This document shows, piece after piece, positions 1-7,048 of a stretch of DNA of 20,695 bases. The DNA is taken from assembly GCA_026999335.1 (NCBI GenBank), contig JALTPW010000724.1, forward strand, positions 1 through 20,695, read 5' to 3'. The notes under the pieces are model-generated. The model did not search any database and had not been told where the DNA came from. It worked only from the letters and a program-made list of their open reading frames with translations. Source of the stretch: Chromatiales bacterium (GTDB lineage: Bacteria > Pseudomonadota > Gammaproteobacteria > SZUA-152). A program made the translations under genes and the position numbers. The first letter of the stretch is position 1. Every line of letters starts with the position of its first letter.

Positions 1-1218
1 CCCGACATTTCAAGCGCCATGGATGGCATGCCCGACGCGGACTCATCCGCCACCGCCTTTTACATGCCGGCGGTGGGCTGGGTGAAGAAGCGCGGTGCAT
101 TGGCCTATGGCGTGGGTGTCTTCGCTCAGGGCGGTATGGGTACGGAGTATGATGCCAACTCTTTTTTGACGGCGGGCTCCAATGAGACGGTTCGCTCCGA
201 GGTGGGGCTGGGGCGTTTCCTGATTCCGCTGAGTTATAGCGTCAATGACAATTTTACTATTGCCGGCAGCCTCGACTACGTTTGGGCCAGCATGGATCTG
301 AAGATGGCCCTGTCGGGGGCGCAGTTTGGTGACATGCTTGCCCCCGCCTACGGTGGTACCCAGGAATACGGCAAGGCCAGCGGTTCGATGGTCGACAGCA
401 TGATGGGGATGGTTGGCACGGCATTGGATCCCACGGGGCCGGTAAACTGGGCGCGTTTTGATTTTTCCAACAACAGCGCCTTTCTGGGTGAGGCCTATGG
501 CAATGGTTTCGCCGGCAAGCTGGGTTTCACCTACAGGGTTGGCAGCCGCTGGACTGTGGGTGCCACCTATCACGCCAAGACCCGCCTGGGTGACATGACC
601 ACCGGTAACGCCAAGGTCAGCATGAACGTCAACATGGATCTTGGTCTGGCGGGAGGCGGTGCTTCCACCGGTTACACGGCCGTCGCTATTCCGGTGTCGG
701 GCAAAATCAGCGTCAAGAACTTCCAATGGCCGGAGACCTACGGTATCGGTGCCGCCTTCCAGGCCACTGACAGGATCATGATCGCCGCCGACATCAAGCG
801 CATCGGTTGGGCGAGCGTCATGAAGAATTTCGAAATGAGTTTCGTGGCCGATGCGAACCAGGCCAATCCCCTGGCGGCAGGTTTTGCCGGTCAAACACTG
901 GATGCCGTTATGTTCCAGGATTGGGAGGATCAGACGGTCATCGCTCTGGGTGCCAGTTTTCAGACTACCAAGGAGTTGGTGCTGAGGGTGGGTTACAACG
1001 GCTCGACCAATCCGGTGCCGGACAAGTACCTCAATCCCCTGTTCCCGGCGACGATAGAGAACAACTACACCTTCGGTGGTGGTTATGACATCAACAAATC
1101 TTCCAGCGTGAACGCCTCGTTTACTTATTCGCCCGAGGTCTCGGCGACCAGTGGTCAGGGGGTGACTGTTAGCCACAGTCAGGTCAATTGGCAGGTGATG
1201 TATTCTCACCGATTCTAA
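1..1218 (+). CDS. FadL/OmpP1-family outer-membrane transport protein (5' partial)
   Basis: C-terminal part of a beta-barrel outer-membrane protein of the FadL/OmpP1/TodX family, which moves long-chain fatty acids or other hydrophobic compounds across the outer membrane. The frame is open from the first base, so the first in-frame ATG (position 19) is probably internal and the signal peptide and plug-forming N-terminus lie outside the window. About 405 residues are visible. Family signs are alternating hydrophobic/polar strands rich in Gly and aromatic residues, the late stretch GYNGSTNPVPDKYLNPLFPA (the FadL-type 'GYN..NPVPD' turn) followed by NNYTFGGGYD, and a C-terminal Phe (MYSHRF) as expected for recognition by the BAM complex. 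A terminator-like hairpin follows. The substrate cannot be told from the sequence. The family is fairly sure. Confidence 0.85.
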   Translation, partial: PDISSAMDGMPDADSSATAFYMPAVGWVKKRGALAYGVGVFAQGGMGTEYDANSFLTAGSNETVRSEVGLGRFLIPLSYSVNDNFTIAGSLDYVWASMDLKMALSGAQFGDMLAPAYGGTQEYGKASGSMVDSMMGMVGTALDPTGPVNWARFDFSNNSAFLGEAYGNGFAGKLGFTYRVGSRWTVGATYHAKTRLGDMTTGNAKVSMNVNMDLGLAGGGASTGYTAVAIPVSGKISVKNFQWPETYGIGAAFQATDRIMIAADIKRIGWASVMKNFEMSFVADANQANPLAAGFAGQTLDAVMFQDWEDQTVIALGASFQTTKELVLRVGYNGSTNPVPDKYLNPLFPATIENNYTFGGGYDINKSSSVNASFTYSPEVSATSGQGVTVSHSQVNWQVMYSHRF

Positions 1219-1262
1219 ATGGAATCATAACGTGATCGGCGTCAGGCCTCGTCCCTAAAAGT

Positions 1263-1285
1263 AAAACCCGGGAAACCAGGTTTTT
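1263..1285 (+). terminator. Putative intrinsic terminator after the FadL-type gene
   Basis: AAAACC at 1263-1268 pairs with GGTTTT at 1279-1284. An inner GG/CC pair (1270-1271 with 1276-1277) closes a GAAA loop, with one C/A mismatch between the two stem parts, and a T-run ends at 1285. It lies 45 bases after the stop codon. Confidence 0.55.
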
Positions 1286-1314
1286 ATGCCTCTAAACAAC
1301 GTTCAGCTTCCTGC

Positions 1315-1434
1315 GTAGGGTGGGCACGTTTTTTGTGCCCACGCGTTAATTTGGTTTCACCCGGGTAGTGCCATTCAATAAGATATTGGCCCGGCTTTAC
1401 ATCCGCGTGGGCACAAAAAACGTGCCCACCCTAC
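1315..1434. repeat. Family A palindromic repeat, inverted pair (31 bp arms)
   Basis: The 31 bases at 1315-1345 are the exact reverse complement of those at 1404-1434, with a 58-base spacer. Each arm is itself a hairpin: GTGGGCAC and GTGCCCAC flank a run of six T or A, and one end carries GTAGGGTG. A third identical 31-base copy lies at 15151-15181 and a related pair at 3733-3802. This is the form of REP/BIME-type intergenic repeats. Confidence 0.85.
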
Positions 1435-1671
1435 ACATATAAAGGAACGGTGTGTTTTGTGGCGGTATGCACCTCAAACTAAGACGCGTTAGCGGTATAT
1501 TTTTTTGCCGGAAATCGCTGGCGCGGGCTGAGAGCGGGCCGGGGTTGACGAAGACGTTTAATGGCCTGCGGAATGGGGTTTTGTCATTGGCCGTCTTTGT
1601 ATGTCAGACTTGCGCGCGTTATTGGCAACGATGCCGGCGACGAACAACGCGGGATCGTCTGGGGGACCGTC

Positions 1672-2838
1672 ATGAATCTTCACGAATTTCAGGCCAAGCA
1701 CCTGTTTGCGGAATACGGCTTGAAAGTGCCGGCCGGTCAGATGGTCGCCAGCCTCGGCGAGGCGCGCGTCGCGGCCCGCGCGCTGGGCGGCGAGCGCTGG
1801 GTGGTCAAGGCGCAGGTACACGCCGGCGGCCGCGGCAAGGGGGGTGGCGTCAGGCTGGTCACTGGCGAGGGTGAGCTGGAATCCGCCGTCAAGGCCATGT
1901 TGGGTATGAATCTGGTTACTCACCAGACCGGCCCCAAGGGTTTGCCAGTGGACAAGCTATTGGTCGAGGCGACGTGCGATATCGTCCGCGAACTCTACCT
2001 CGGTGCGCTCATCGACCGCGCCCGCAACCGTGTGGTGTTCATGGCCTCCAGCGAAGGTGGCATGGATATCGAGGCGGTGGCCGCCGAAACCCCGGAAAAA
2101 ATTCTCACCGTGGCCGTCGATCCCGTCGCCGGTTTGCAGGGCTACCAGTGCCGTCAACTCGCCTTCGGCCTCGGCCTCGAAGGCGCGCTGGTGCGTGAAC
2201 TGACCCGCACCATGCTCGGTCTCTACCGCCTGTTCACGGAAAAGGATCTCAGCCTGGTGGAGATCAATCCGTTGGTGCTCACCCGTGATGATCGCCTGCT
2301 GGCCCTGGACGCCAAGGTCAACATCGACGACAACGCCCTGTTTCGGCAGAAGGCGTTGGAAGAGCTGCGCGACCCCAGCCAGGAAGATCCCACCGAACAC
2401 AAGGCCCAGCAGTTCGATCTCAATTACGTCACCCTCGACGGCAACATCGGCTGCATGGTCAATGGCGCCGGTCTGGCCATGGCCACCATGGACATCATCA
2501 AGCTGCACGGTGGCGAGCCGGCCAATTTTCTCGATGTGGGTGGCGGTACGACCGCCGAGCGTGTTGCCGAGGCCCTCAAACTGATCGTCGCCGACCACAA
2601 GGTCGAGGCGATCCTGGTCAATATTTTTGGCGGCATCGTGCGCTGTGACCTGATTGCCGACGGCATCGTTGCGGCGATCAAGGATGTCGGCCTCGATATC
2701 CCCGTGGTGGTGCGCCTTGAAGGCACCAATGCCGAGCAGGGCCGCGCGATCCTCGCCCACAGCGGGCTGGCGGTGATTCCGGCCGACGATCTGGCCGATG
2801 CCGCCGTCAAGGTGGTTGCCGCAGGAGGGCAGAACTGA
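1672..2838 (+). CDS. sucC: Succinate-CoA ligase (ADP-forming) beta subunit
   Basis: Beta subunit of succinyl-CoA synthetase, the TCA-cycle enzyme that converts succinyl-CoA plus ADP and phosphate to succinate, CoA and ATP in the cytoplasm. The protein is 388 aa, the usual SucC length. It starts with the typical MNLHEFQAKHLFAEYGLKVP. An N-terminal ATP-grasp domain (KAQVHAGGRGKGGGV near residues 46-60) is followed by the C-terminal ligase domain with FLDVGGGT and NIFGGIVRCD, a segment close to the active site. The ATG at 1672 was chosen because it gives the family N-terminus and has GGGGGA five bases upstream; the frame is open about 110 bases further up, but that stretch does not look like protein. 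The stop overlaps the sucD start by one base, so the two are translationally coupled. sucAB and the remaining TCA genes are not adjacent. Confidence 0.97.
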   Translation: MNLHEFQAKHLFAEYGLKVPAGQMVASLGEARVAARALGGERWVVKAQVHAGGRGKGGGVRLVTGEGELESAVKAMLGMNLVTHQTGPKGLPVDKLLVEATCDIVRELYLGALIDRARNRVVFMASSEGGMDIEAVAAETPEKILTVAVDPVAGLQGYQCRQLAFGLGLEGALVRELTRTMLGLYRLFTEKDLSLVEINPLVLTRDDRLLALDAKVNIDDNALFRQKALEELRDPSQEDPTEHKAQQFDLNYVTLDGNIGCMVNGAGLAMATMDIIKLHGGEPANFLDVGGGTTAERVAEALKLIVADHKVEAILVNIFGGIVRCDLIADGIVAAIKDVGLDIPVVVRLEGTNAEQGRAILAHSGLAVIPADDLADAAVKVVAAGGQN

Positions 2839-3710
2839 TGTCCATACTCATCGACCAGCAGACACGCGTCATCGTGCAGGGTTTTACCGGCCGGCAGGGC
2901 ACTTTCCACGCCGAACAGGCCATCGCCTACGGCACCCGGTTGGTCGGCGGCGTCACCCCCGGCAAGGGCGGGCAGAGTCACCTCGAGCGTCCCGTGTTCA
3001 ATACCGTGCGTGACGCGGTGGATGGAACCGGCGCCGATGCCAGCCTGATCTTCGTCCCCGCCGCCTTTGCTGCCGACGCCATTTTCGAGGCCGAGGAGGC
3101 GGGCATAAAAGTCATCGTTTGTATCACCGAAGGCATTCCGGTGCAGGACATGGTGAAGGTGAAGGCGGTGCTGGCGCACAGCGAATCGCGCCTCATCGGC
3201 CCTAACTGCCCGGGCATCATCACCCCCGGTGCGTGCAAAATTGGCATCATGCCCGGCGCCATCCACCAGCCGGGCAGGATCGGCATCGTTTCCCGCTCCG
3301 GCACCCTCACCTATGAGGCGGTCTACCAGACCACGATCAACGGTCTGGGGCAGAGCACCTGCGTCGGCATCGGTGGTGACCCCATCCAGGGCATGAACTT
3401 CATCGATTGTCTGGCGCTGTTCGAGCAGGATGCGCAGACCGAGGGCATTGTTTTGGTGGGCGAGATCGGCGGCACCGCCGAGGAAGAGGCGGCGGAATAC
3501 ATCCAGTCCCACGTCAGCAAGCCCGTGGTGGGTTATATCGCCGGTGTCACGGCGCCAGCCGGTAAACGCATGGGGCACGCCGGCGCCATTATTGCCGGTG
3601 GCAAGGGCACCGCTGCCGATAAGTTCGCCGCGCTGGCGGCGGCCGGCGTTACCGTAGCGCGTTCCCCCGCCGAGCTGGGTGCGCGCATGCTGGAGGCGCT
3701 GGGCGGCTGA
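2838..3710 (+). CDS. sucD: Succinate-CoA ligase alpha subunit
   Basis: Alpha subunit of succinyl-CoA synthetase, 290 aa, the usual length. It binds CoA through its N-terminal Rossmann domain (VIVQGFTGRQGTFHAEQAI, residues 12-30) and carries the phosphohistidine intermediate: His247 in KRMGHAGAIIAGGKGTA matches the catalytic His of the E. coli enzyme. The IGPNCPGII and SRSGTLTYE motifs are also present. The start ATG overlaps the sucC stop (TGATG), with AGGAGGG at 2823-2829 as a strong ribosome-binding site inside sucC. It forms the alpha2beta2 or alphabeta enzyme with SucC. The stop is followed 22 bases later by a long palindromic repeat that may end or stabilise the sucCD transcript. Confidence 0.97.
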   Translation: MSILIDQQTRVIVQGFTGRQGTFHAEQAIAYGTRLVGGVTPGKGGQSHLERPVFNTVRDAVDGTGADASLIFVPAAFAADAIFEAEEAGIKVIVCITEGIPVQDMVKVKAVLAHSESRLIGPNCPGIITPGACKIGIMPGAIHQPGRIGIVSRSGTLTYEAVYQTTINGLGQSTCVGIGGDPIQGMNFIDCLALFEQDAQTEGIVLVGEIGGTAEEEAAEYIQSHVSKPVVGYIAGVTAPAGKRMGHAGAIIAGGKGTAADKFAALAAAGVTVARSPAELGARMLEALGG

Positions 3711-3732
3711 TTTTTCTGTTGACCACAGTCAG

Positions 3733-3802
3733 GTAGGGTGGACATTGCCCACCATTCTGTCCGCATAAGGCAAGTCATTTTGGTGGGCAGTGCCCACCCT
3801 AC
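3733..3802. repeat. Family A-like long palindrome between sucD and nadE
   Basis: The 22 bases at 3733-3754 pair with 3781-3802 with two mismatches around a 26-base loop. Each arm also contains a smaller palindrome of the GGTGGGCA/TGCCCACC type. It shares the GTAGGGTGG end with the 31-bp repeats at 1315, 1404 and 15151. It could act as a transcript-stabilising or attenuating hairpin between sucCD and nadE; that role is inferred from position only. Confidence 0.8.
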
Positions 3803-3845
3803 GGGATCGTGGCGAATCAAACCGGTATTTTCTTCAGGCAAAAAC

Positions 3846-5477
3846 ATGTCCCGTTCCCTACGCATCGTCATGGCCCAGATCGACCTGCTGGTGGGCGATA
3901 TCGACGGCAATGCCGAAAAAATCATTGCCGCCGCGGCAACGGCGCGCGATGCATTGAATGCACAGGCCATCGTCTTTCCCGAGCTAACTTTAAGTGGTTA
4001 TCCGCCGGAAGACCTGCTGCTGCGCCCTGGTTTCAATCGCCGTGTCGATGCCGCGTTGGCTCGTATTACTGAGCAGGTGCACGGCATCGATGTGATCCTC
4101 GGCTATCCGCGGCAGGCGGAGACCGGTCTCTACAATGCCGCCAGTCTGCTGCGTGACGGTGTGGTCGTTGCCACCTACGACAAGTTCGAGCTGCCCAATT
4201 ACAGTGTATTCGATGAAAAGCGCTATTTTACCGCCGGTAACCAGCCCTGCGTGGTGGAGATCGCCGGGGTGCCGGTGGGTATCACTATTTGTGAGGATAT
4301 CTGGTATCCCCGGGCGGCATCTGCGGCCAAGGCGGCGGGGGCGCGCCTGCTGGTCAATCTCAATGCCTCGCCGTTTCATCTCGGCAAGCGTGACGAGCGT
4401 ATCGAGGCGTTGCGTGCACGTATTACCGAGACCGGTTTGCCGGTGCTCTATGTCAACCTGGTGGGCGGGCAGGACGAATTGGTGTTCGACGGCGCCTCGC
4501 TGGTGATGAATGCCGATGGCAGTCTGGTGCAGCGTGTGCCGGCCTTTGTGGACGACCTTTACCCGGCCGATTTCACCGTCGCCGGCGATGGCCGTGTGGA
4601 TGCCGTGCCGGGTACCGTCTGCACGCCGGCTTGCGAGGAAGAGAGCGTCTATAAGGCGCTGGTTCTCGGTGTGCGCGACTATATCGAAAAAAACGCTTTC
4701 CCTGGCGCCATCATCGGTCTTTCGGGTGGCATTGATTCGGCCCTTACCCTGGCAGTGGCGGTGGACGCCATCGGTGCGGAACGAGTGGAGGCAGTGATGA
4801 TGCCCTCGCGCTACACCCTGGACATCAGCCTGAGCGATGCCCGGGCCGAGGCCGAGATGCTGGGTGTGGAGTATCACGTGCTGCCCATCGAGCCGGCTTT
4901 CAAGACCTTTCTCGGGATTCTCAAGGACGAATTTGCCGGTTGTGAGCCGGATACCACGGAGGAGAACATCCAGGCCCGCTGTCGTGCCGTGCTCTTGATG
5001 GCGATCTCTAACAAGAAGCACAAAGTGGTATTGAGTACGGGCAACAAGAGTGAGATATCGGTGGGTTATTCCACCCTTTATGGGGATATGGCTGGTGGTT
5101 TCGACGTGCTCAAGGACGTGCCCAAGACTCTGGTTTACCGGCTCAGCGAATACCGTAACCGTCTGTCGCCGGTGATCCCCCGGCGCGTCATTGAACGTCC
5201 GCCGTCGGCGGAGCTGGCCCCGGATCAGAAGGACAGCGACAGCCTGCCGCCCTACGATGTGCTGGATGCGATCCTGGAAATGTATGTGGAACAGGATCGT
5301 TGTGCGGAAGAAATCGTTGCGGCGGGGTATGATACGGTCATCGTGGATCGGGTGATCCGGTTGGTGAACCGCAACGAATATAAACGCCGCCAGGCAGCGC
5401 CGGGGGTGCGCATCACCCGCCGTGCCTTTGGACGCGACCGGCGTTACCCCATCACCTCGGGTTATGATCGGCGTTAA
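3846..5477 (+). CDS. nadE: Glutamine-dependent NAD+ synthetase
   Basis: Two-domain NAD+ synthetase of 543 aa, which makes NAD+ from deamido-NAD+ and ATP using ammonia released from glutamine; last step of NAD synthesis. The N-terminal nitrilase-type glutaminase domain has the catalytic triad Glu46 (FPELTLSGYPPEDL), Lys112 (YDKFELPNY) and Cys148 (GITICEDIWYP). The C-terminal synthetase domain begins near residue 265 and has the ATP pyrophosphatase P-loop SGGIDS at 292-297, then STGNKSEISVGYSTLYGD. The start at 3846 is chosen because the protein then begins MSRSLRIVMAQID as in relatives; the upstream in-frame ATG at 3738 would translate the palindromic repeat into a 36-residue extension, which is not credible. 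The ribosome-binding site is weak. glnB follows 66 bases after the stop. Confidence 0.95.
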   Translation: MSRSLRIVMAQIDLLVGDIDGNAEKIIAAAATARDALNAQAIVFPELTLSGYPPEDLLLRPGFNRRVDAALARITEQVHGIDVILGYPRQAETGLYNAASLLRDGVVVATYDKFELPNYSVFDEKRYFTAGNQPCVVEIAGVPVGITICEDIWYPRAASAAKAAGARLLVNLNASPFHLGKRDERIEALRARITETGLPVLYVNLVGGQDELVFDGASLVMNADGSLVQRVPAFVDDLYPADFTVAGDGRVDAVPGTVCTPACEEESVYKALVLGVRDYIEKNAFPGAIIGLSGGIDSALTLAVAVDAIGAERVEAVMMPSRYTLDISLSDARAEAEMLGVEYHVLPIEPAFKTFLGILKDEFAGCEPDTTEENIQARCRAVLLMAISNKKHKVVLSTGNKSEISVGYSTLYGDMAGGFDVLKDVPKTLVYRLSEYRNRLSPVIPRRVIERPPSAELAPDQKDSDSLPPYDVLDAILEMYVEQDRCAEEIVAAGYDTVIVDRVIRLVNRNEYKRRQAAPGVRITRRAFGRDRRYPITSGYDRR

Positions 5478-5543
5478 GGGCACTTCTTGGCGCGGATATC
5501 CCATGAAACATCCGGGCTGGAAAACAACGAGCAGGAGCGAATG

Positions 5544-5882
5544 ATGAAAAAGATTGAAGCAGTGATCAAGCCCTTTAAGCTGGACGACGTGCGCGAGGCC
5601 CTGTCAGAGATCGGTATTACCGGCATGACCGTGACCGAGGTCAAAGGCTTTGGTCGTCAGAAGGGCCACACCGAACTGTACCGCGGTGCCGAATACGTGG
5701 TGGATTTTCTGCCCAAGGTGAAACTGGAGATCGTCGTCGCGGCGGATCGTGTCGACGCTTCTATTGAGGCCATTACCAGCGCGGCACGCACGGGCAAGAT
5801 CGGCGACGGCAAAATTTTCGTCTCTTCGGTGGAGCGCGCGGTGCGCATCCGTACCGGCGAGCAGGACAACGAAGCCCTCTGA
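5544..5882 (+). CDS. glnB: Nitrogen regulatory protein P-II
   Basis: P-II signal protein of 112 aa, the canonical length. It senses 2-oxoglutarate, ATP/ADP and, through uridylylation, glutamine, and controls glutamine synthetase adenylylation and NtrB. The T-loop KGHTELYRGAEY carries Tyr51, the uridylylation site; the B-loop TGKIGDGKIFV and C-terminal RIRTGE match GlnB. The N-terminus MKKIEAVIKPFKLDDVREAL is nearly that of E. coli GlnB. Two ATG codons lie in tandem (5541 and 5544); 5544 gives the standard N-terminus and a six-base distance to AGGAG (5533-5537). There is no amtB gene beside it, which also fits GlnB rather than GlnK. It could be cotranscribed with nadE, placing a nitrogen sensor after a glutamine-using enzyme. 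Confidence 0.95.
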   Translation: MKKIEAVIKPFKLDDVREALSEIGITGMTVTEVKGFGRQKGHTELYRGAEYVVDFLPKVKLEIVVAADRVDASIEAITSAARTGKIGDGKIFVSSVERAVRIRTGEQDNEAL

Positions 5883-5925
5883 CTGCCCGTGGTTGATTTT
5901 TCCCGAATATCCGGATCCAGAGGGT

Positions 5926-5987
5926 GTCGTGCGCACGGCGCATGCTACGGGCAGGTGTAGTGTGCGCTGTGCGCACAAAATGGATAG
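5926..5987. repeat. Family B palindromic repeat, full copy
   Basis: An imperfect inverted repeat: a left arm of the GTGCGCACGGCGCATGCTAC type pairs with a right arm GTGTAGTGTGCGCTGTGCGC, and the element ends in a tail containing TGGATAG. A second full copy at 15231-15293 differs by a few substitutions and one extra base. A half copy lies at 6115-6140. Confidence 0.8.
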
Positions 5988-6114
5988 ATGCTTCGAGTGA
6001 ATCCCATGACTCTGTAGCGTACTGAATGGTTGGTGCAGCCGTTTGGCTTATCCGTCTGTGGTTCCGACGGTCGTGAGTTTTCCCGTCATCGGGCAGTGTC
6101 CGGATCCAGGGGGC

Positions 6115-6140
6115 GTTGTGCGCATAGTGCACGCTACGGG
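6115..6140. repeat. Family B palindromic repeat, left half only
   Basis: Only the left arm (GTTGTGCGCATAGTGCACGC followed by TACGGG) is present. The right arm and the TGGATAG tail are missing. The upstream flank TCCGGATCCAG is shared with the full copy at 5926, so the two may have arisen by duplication of a longer unit. Confidence 0.65.
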
Positions 6141-6170
6141 GTTTTGTTTCTGAACGGTTTCAGTTGCCTG

Positions 6171-6953
6171 TTACAGACTGAAATCGACAGTGGATCGGGG
6201 AGTGTCCAGCGCCGAGGGGAAGTTGAGTTCTTTTACCCGTCGCGCATCTGTGGCCAGATCCTGCAGATCCAGCGCCTCGTAGGCGGTGATGAGAATATCC
6301 AGTGCGCTGGGAATCGTGGGCGAGCGGGGATAGGTTTCCAGCACGAAGGTGGCGCGTTTGGCGGCTGCCACATAGGCATGTCGCTTGAGATAATAACGTG
6401 CCACATGGATCTCGTGCTCGGCGAGGTGTTCGCGCAGTATCTTCATGTGGCGGATGGCGTCTTGCACATAGCGGCTGTCGGGGAAACGCTGCACCAGTTG
6501 GTTGAAGTAGTTGAACGACTGTCGTGCCGAACTGGGGTCGAGCAGGCTGGGTTCGATGGTGATGGCAAAGTCCAGCGGGTTGTCTTTCTTGCTGGCGCTG
6601 GCCAGACCGCGCAGATAGTAGGCGTAATCCACGCTGGGGTGACGTGGATGTAGCTTGATGAAACGGTCAGCAGCGGCGATGGCGGAATCCGGCTCTTCGA
6701 ACTTGTAATAGGCGTAGGCGGTGTCCAGCTGTGCCTGCTCGGCGTATTTACCAAAGGGATACTTGGCCTCCAGGGTTTCGAAGTGCTTGATGGCCGACTC
6801 GTAATCGCCGGATTTAAGTGCGGCCTTGGCCTCGCTGTAGAGCAGTTCGGCAGACCACTTGCTGCTGTCGTCCAGCGTGGAGGCGCAGCCGCCGAGCAAT
6901 AGTGCGGTCAGCAACAGGGCGGATAGCCGGTGGAGCGGTGTGTTGGTATTCAG
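6171..6953 (-). CDS. bamD: Outer-membrane assembly lipoprotein BamD
   Basis: BamD (YfiO/ComL), the essential lipoprotein of the BAM complex that inserts beta-barrel proteins into the outer membrane. The protein shows a lipoprotein signal (HRLSALLLTALLLGGCAS, acylated Cys about residue 23), then TPR units: LYSEAKAALKSGDYESAIKHFETLEAKYPFGKYAEQAQLDTAYAYYK, RFIKLHPRHPSVDYAYYLRGLA and RYVQDAIRHMKILREHLAEHE. About 260 aa, near the family length. The start is unusual: no in-frame ATG, GTG or TTG exists between the TATAAT at 7006-7011 and the signal peptide. The CTG at 6953-6951 fits best, with CGAGG eight bases upstream. The next conventional upstream starts lie inside the divergent rluD gene. The gene is back-to-back with rluD, as in E. 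coli. Confidence 0.9.
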   Translation of the reverse strand: MNTNTPLHRLSALLLTALLLGGCASTLDDSSKWSAELLYSEAKAALKSGDYESAIKHFETLEAKYPFGKYAEQAQLDTAYAYYKFEEPDSAIAAADRFIKLHPRHPSVDYAYYLRGLASASKKDNPLDFAITIEPSLLDPSSARQSFNYFNQLVQRFPDSRYVQDAIRHMKILREHLAEHEIHVARYYLKRHAYVAAAKRATFVLETYPRSPTIPSALDILITAYEALDLQDLATDARRVKELNFPSALDTPRSTVDFSL

Positions 6954-7005
6954 GGTTGTGGCCTCGGAAAGGGTCAGAAAGGGGGCAATTGCTGCAAAGC
7001 AGGTT

Positions 7006-7011
7006 ATTATA
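7006..7011 (-). promoter_or_regulatory. Putative -10 element for bamD
   Basis: A perfect TATAAT on the minus strand, about 53 bases before the proposed CTG start of bamD. The -35 region at 17-base spacing (TGTTCT) is a weak match. The same AT-rich patch could also serve rluD on the other strand, so the divergent promoters may overlap. Confidence 0.5.
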
Positions 7012-7048
7012 GCGGCCCGGCGGGGTAGAGAACAGTGAGCGACAATCC

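Larger units (their letters stand above)
1219..1671. other. Intergenic region between the FadL-type gene and sucC
   Basis: About 450 bases without a supported gene. It holds a terminator-like hairpin (1263-1285), then a perfect 31-bp inverted repeat (1315-1345 and 1404-1434). From 1435 to 1671 I find no convincing sigma70 promoter; the sucCD promoter is presumably here. Open frames crossing the region have no ribosome-binding site or recognisable product. One of them is only an upstream extension of the sucC frame. Confidence 0.6.
5883..6170. other. Repeat-filled gap between convergent glnB and bamD
   Basis: About 290 bases between the stops of glnB (plus) and bamD (minus). No gene is supported. 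Two diverged direct copies of a unit are present: the first begins with TTTTTCCCG near 5897, the second with TTTTCCCG near 6079. Both continue to TCCGGATCCAG, GGG and the family B arm ending GCTACGGG. I see no T-run hairpin for either gene, so the family B structures may serve as the transcript ends. Confidence 0.6.

Noticed and set aside
43..1209. 388-codon open frame on the minus strand opposite the FadL-type gene
   Set aside because: Shadow of a GC-rich coding region; the plus-strand product has clear beta-barrel features and the minus-strand product none.
1315..1434. CRISPR array or insertion sequence ends
   Set aside because: Only two inverted copies with one spacer and no cas or transposase gene; the pattern fits REP-like hairpins.
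2424..3578. 384-codon minus-strand frame across sucC and sucD
   Set aside because: Antisense shadow; it spans two certain genes and has no family resemblance.
3738..3845. 36-residue N-terminal extension of NadE
   Set aside because: It is a translation of the palindromic repeat; the family N-terminus begins at 3846.
3990..5504. 504-codon minus-strand frame opposite nadE
   Set aside because: Antisense shadow; nadE on the plus strand has all catalytic motifs.
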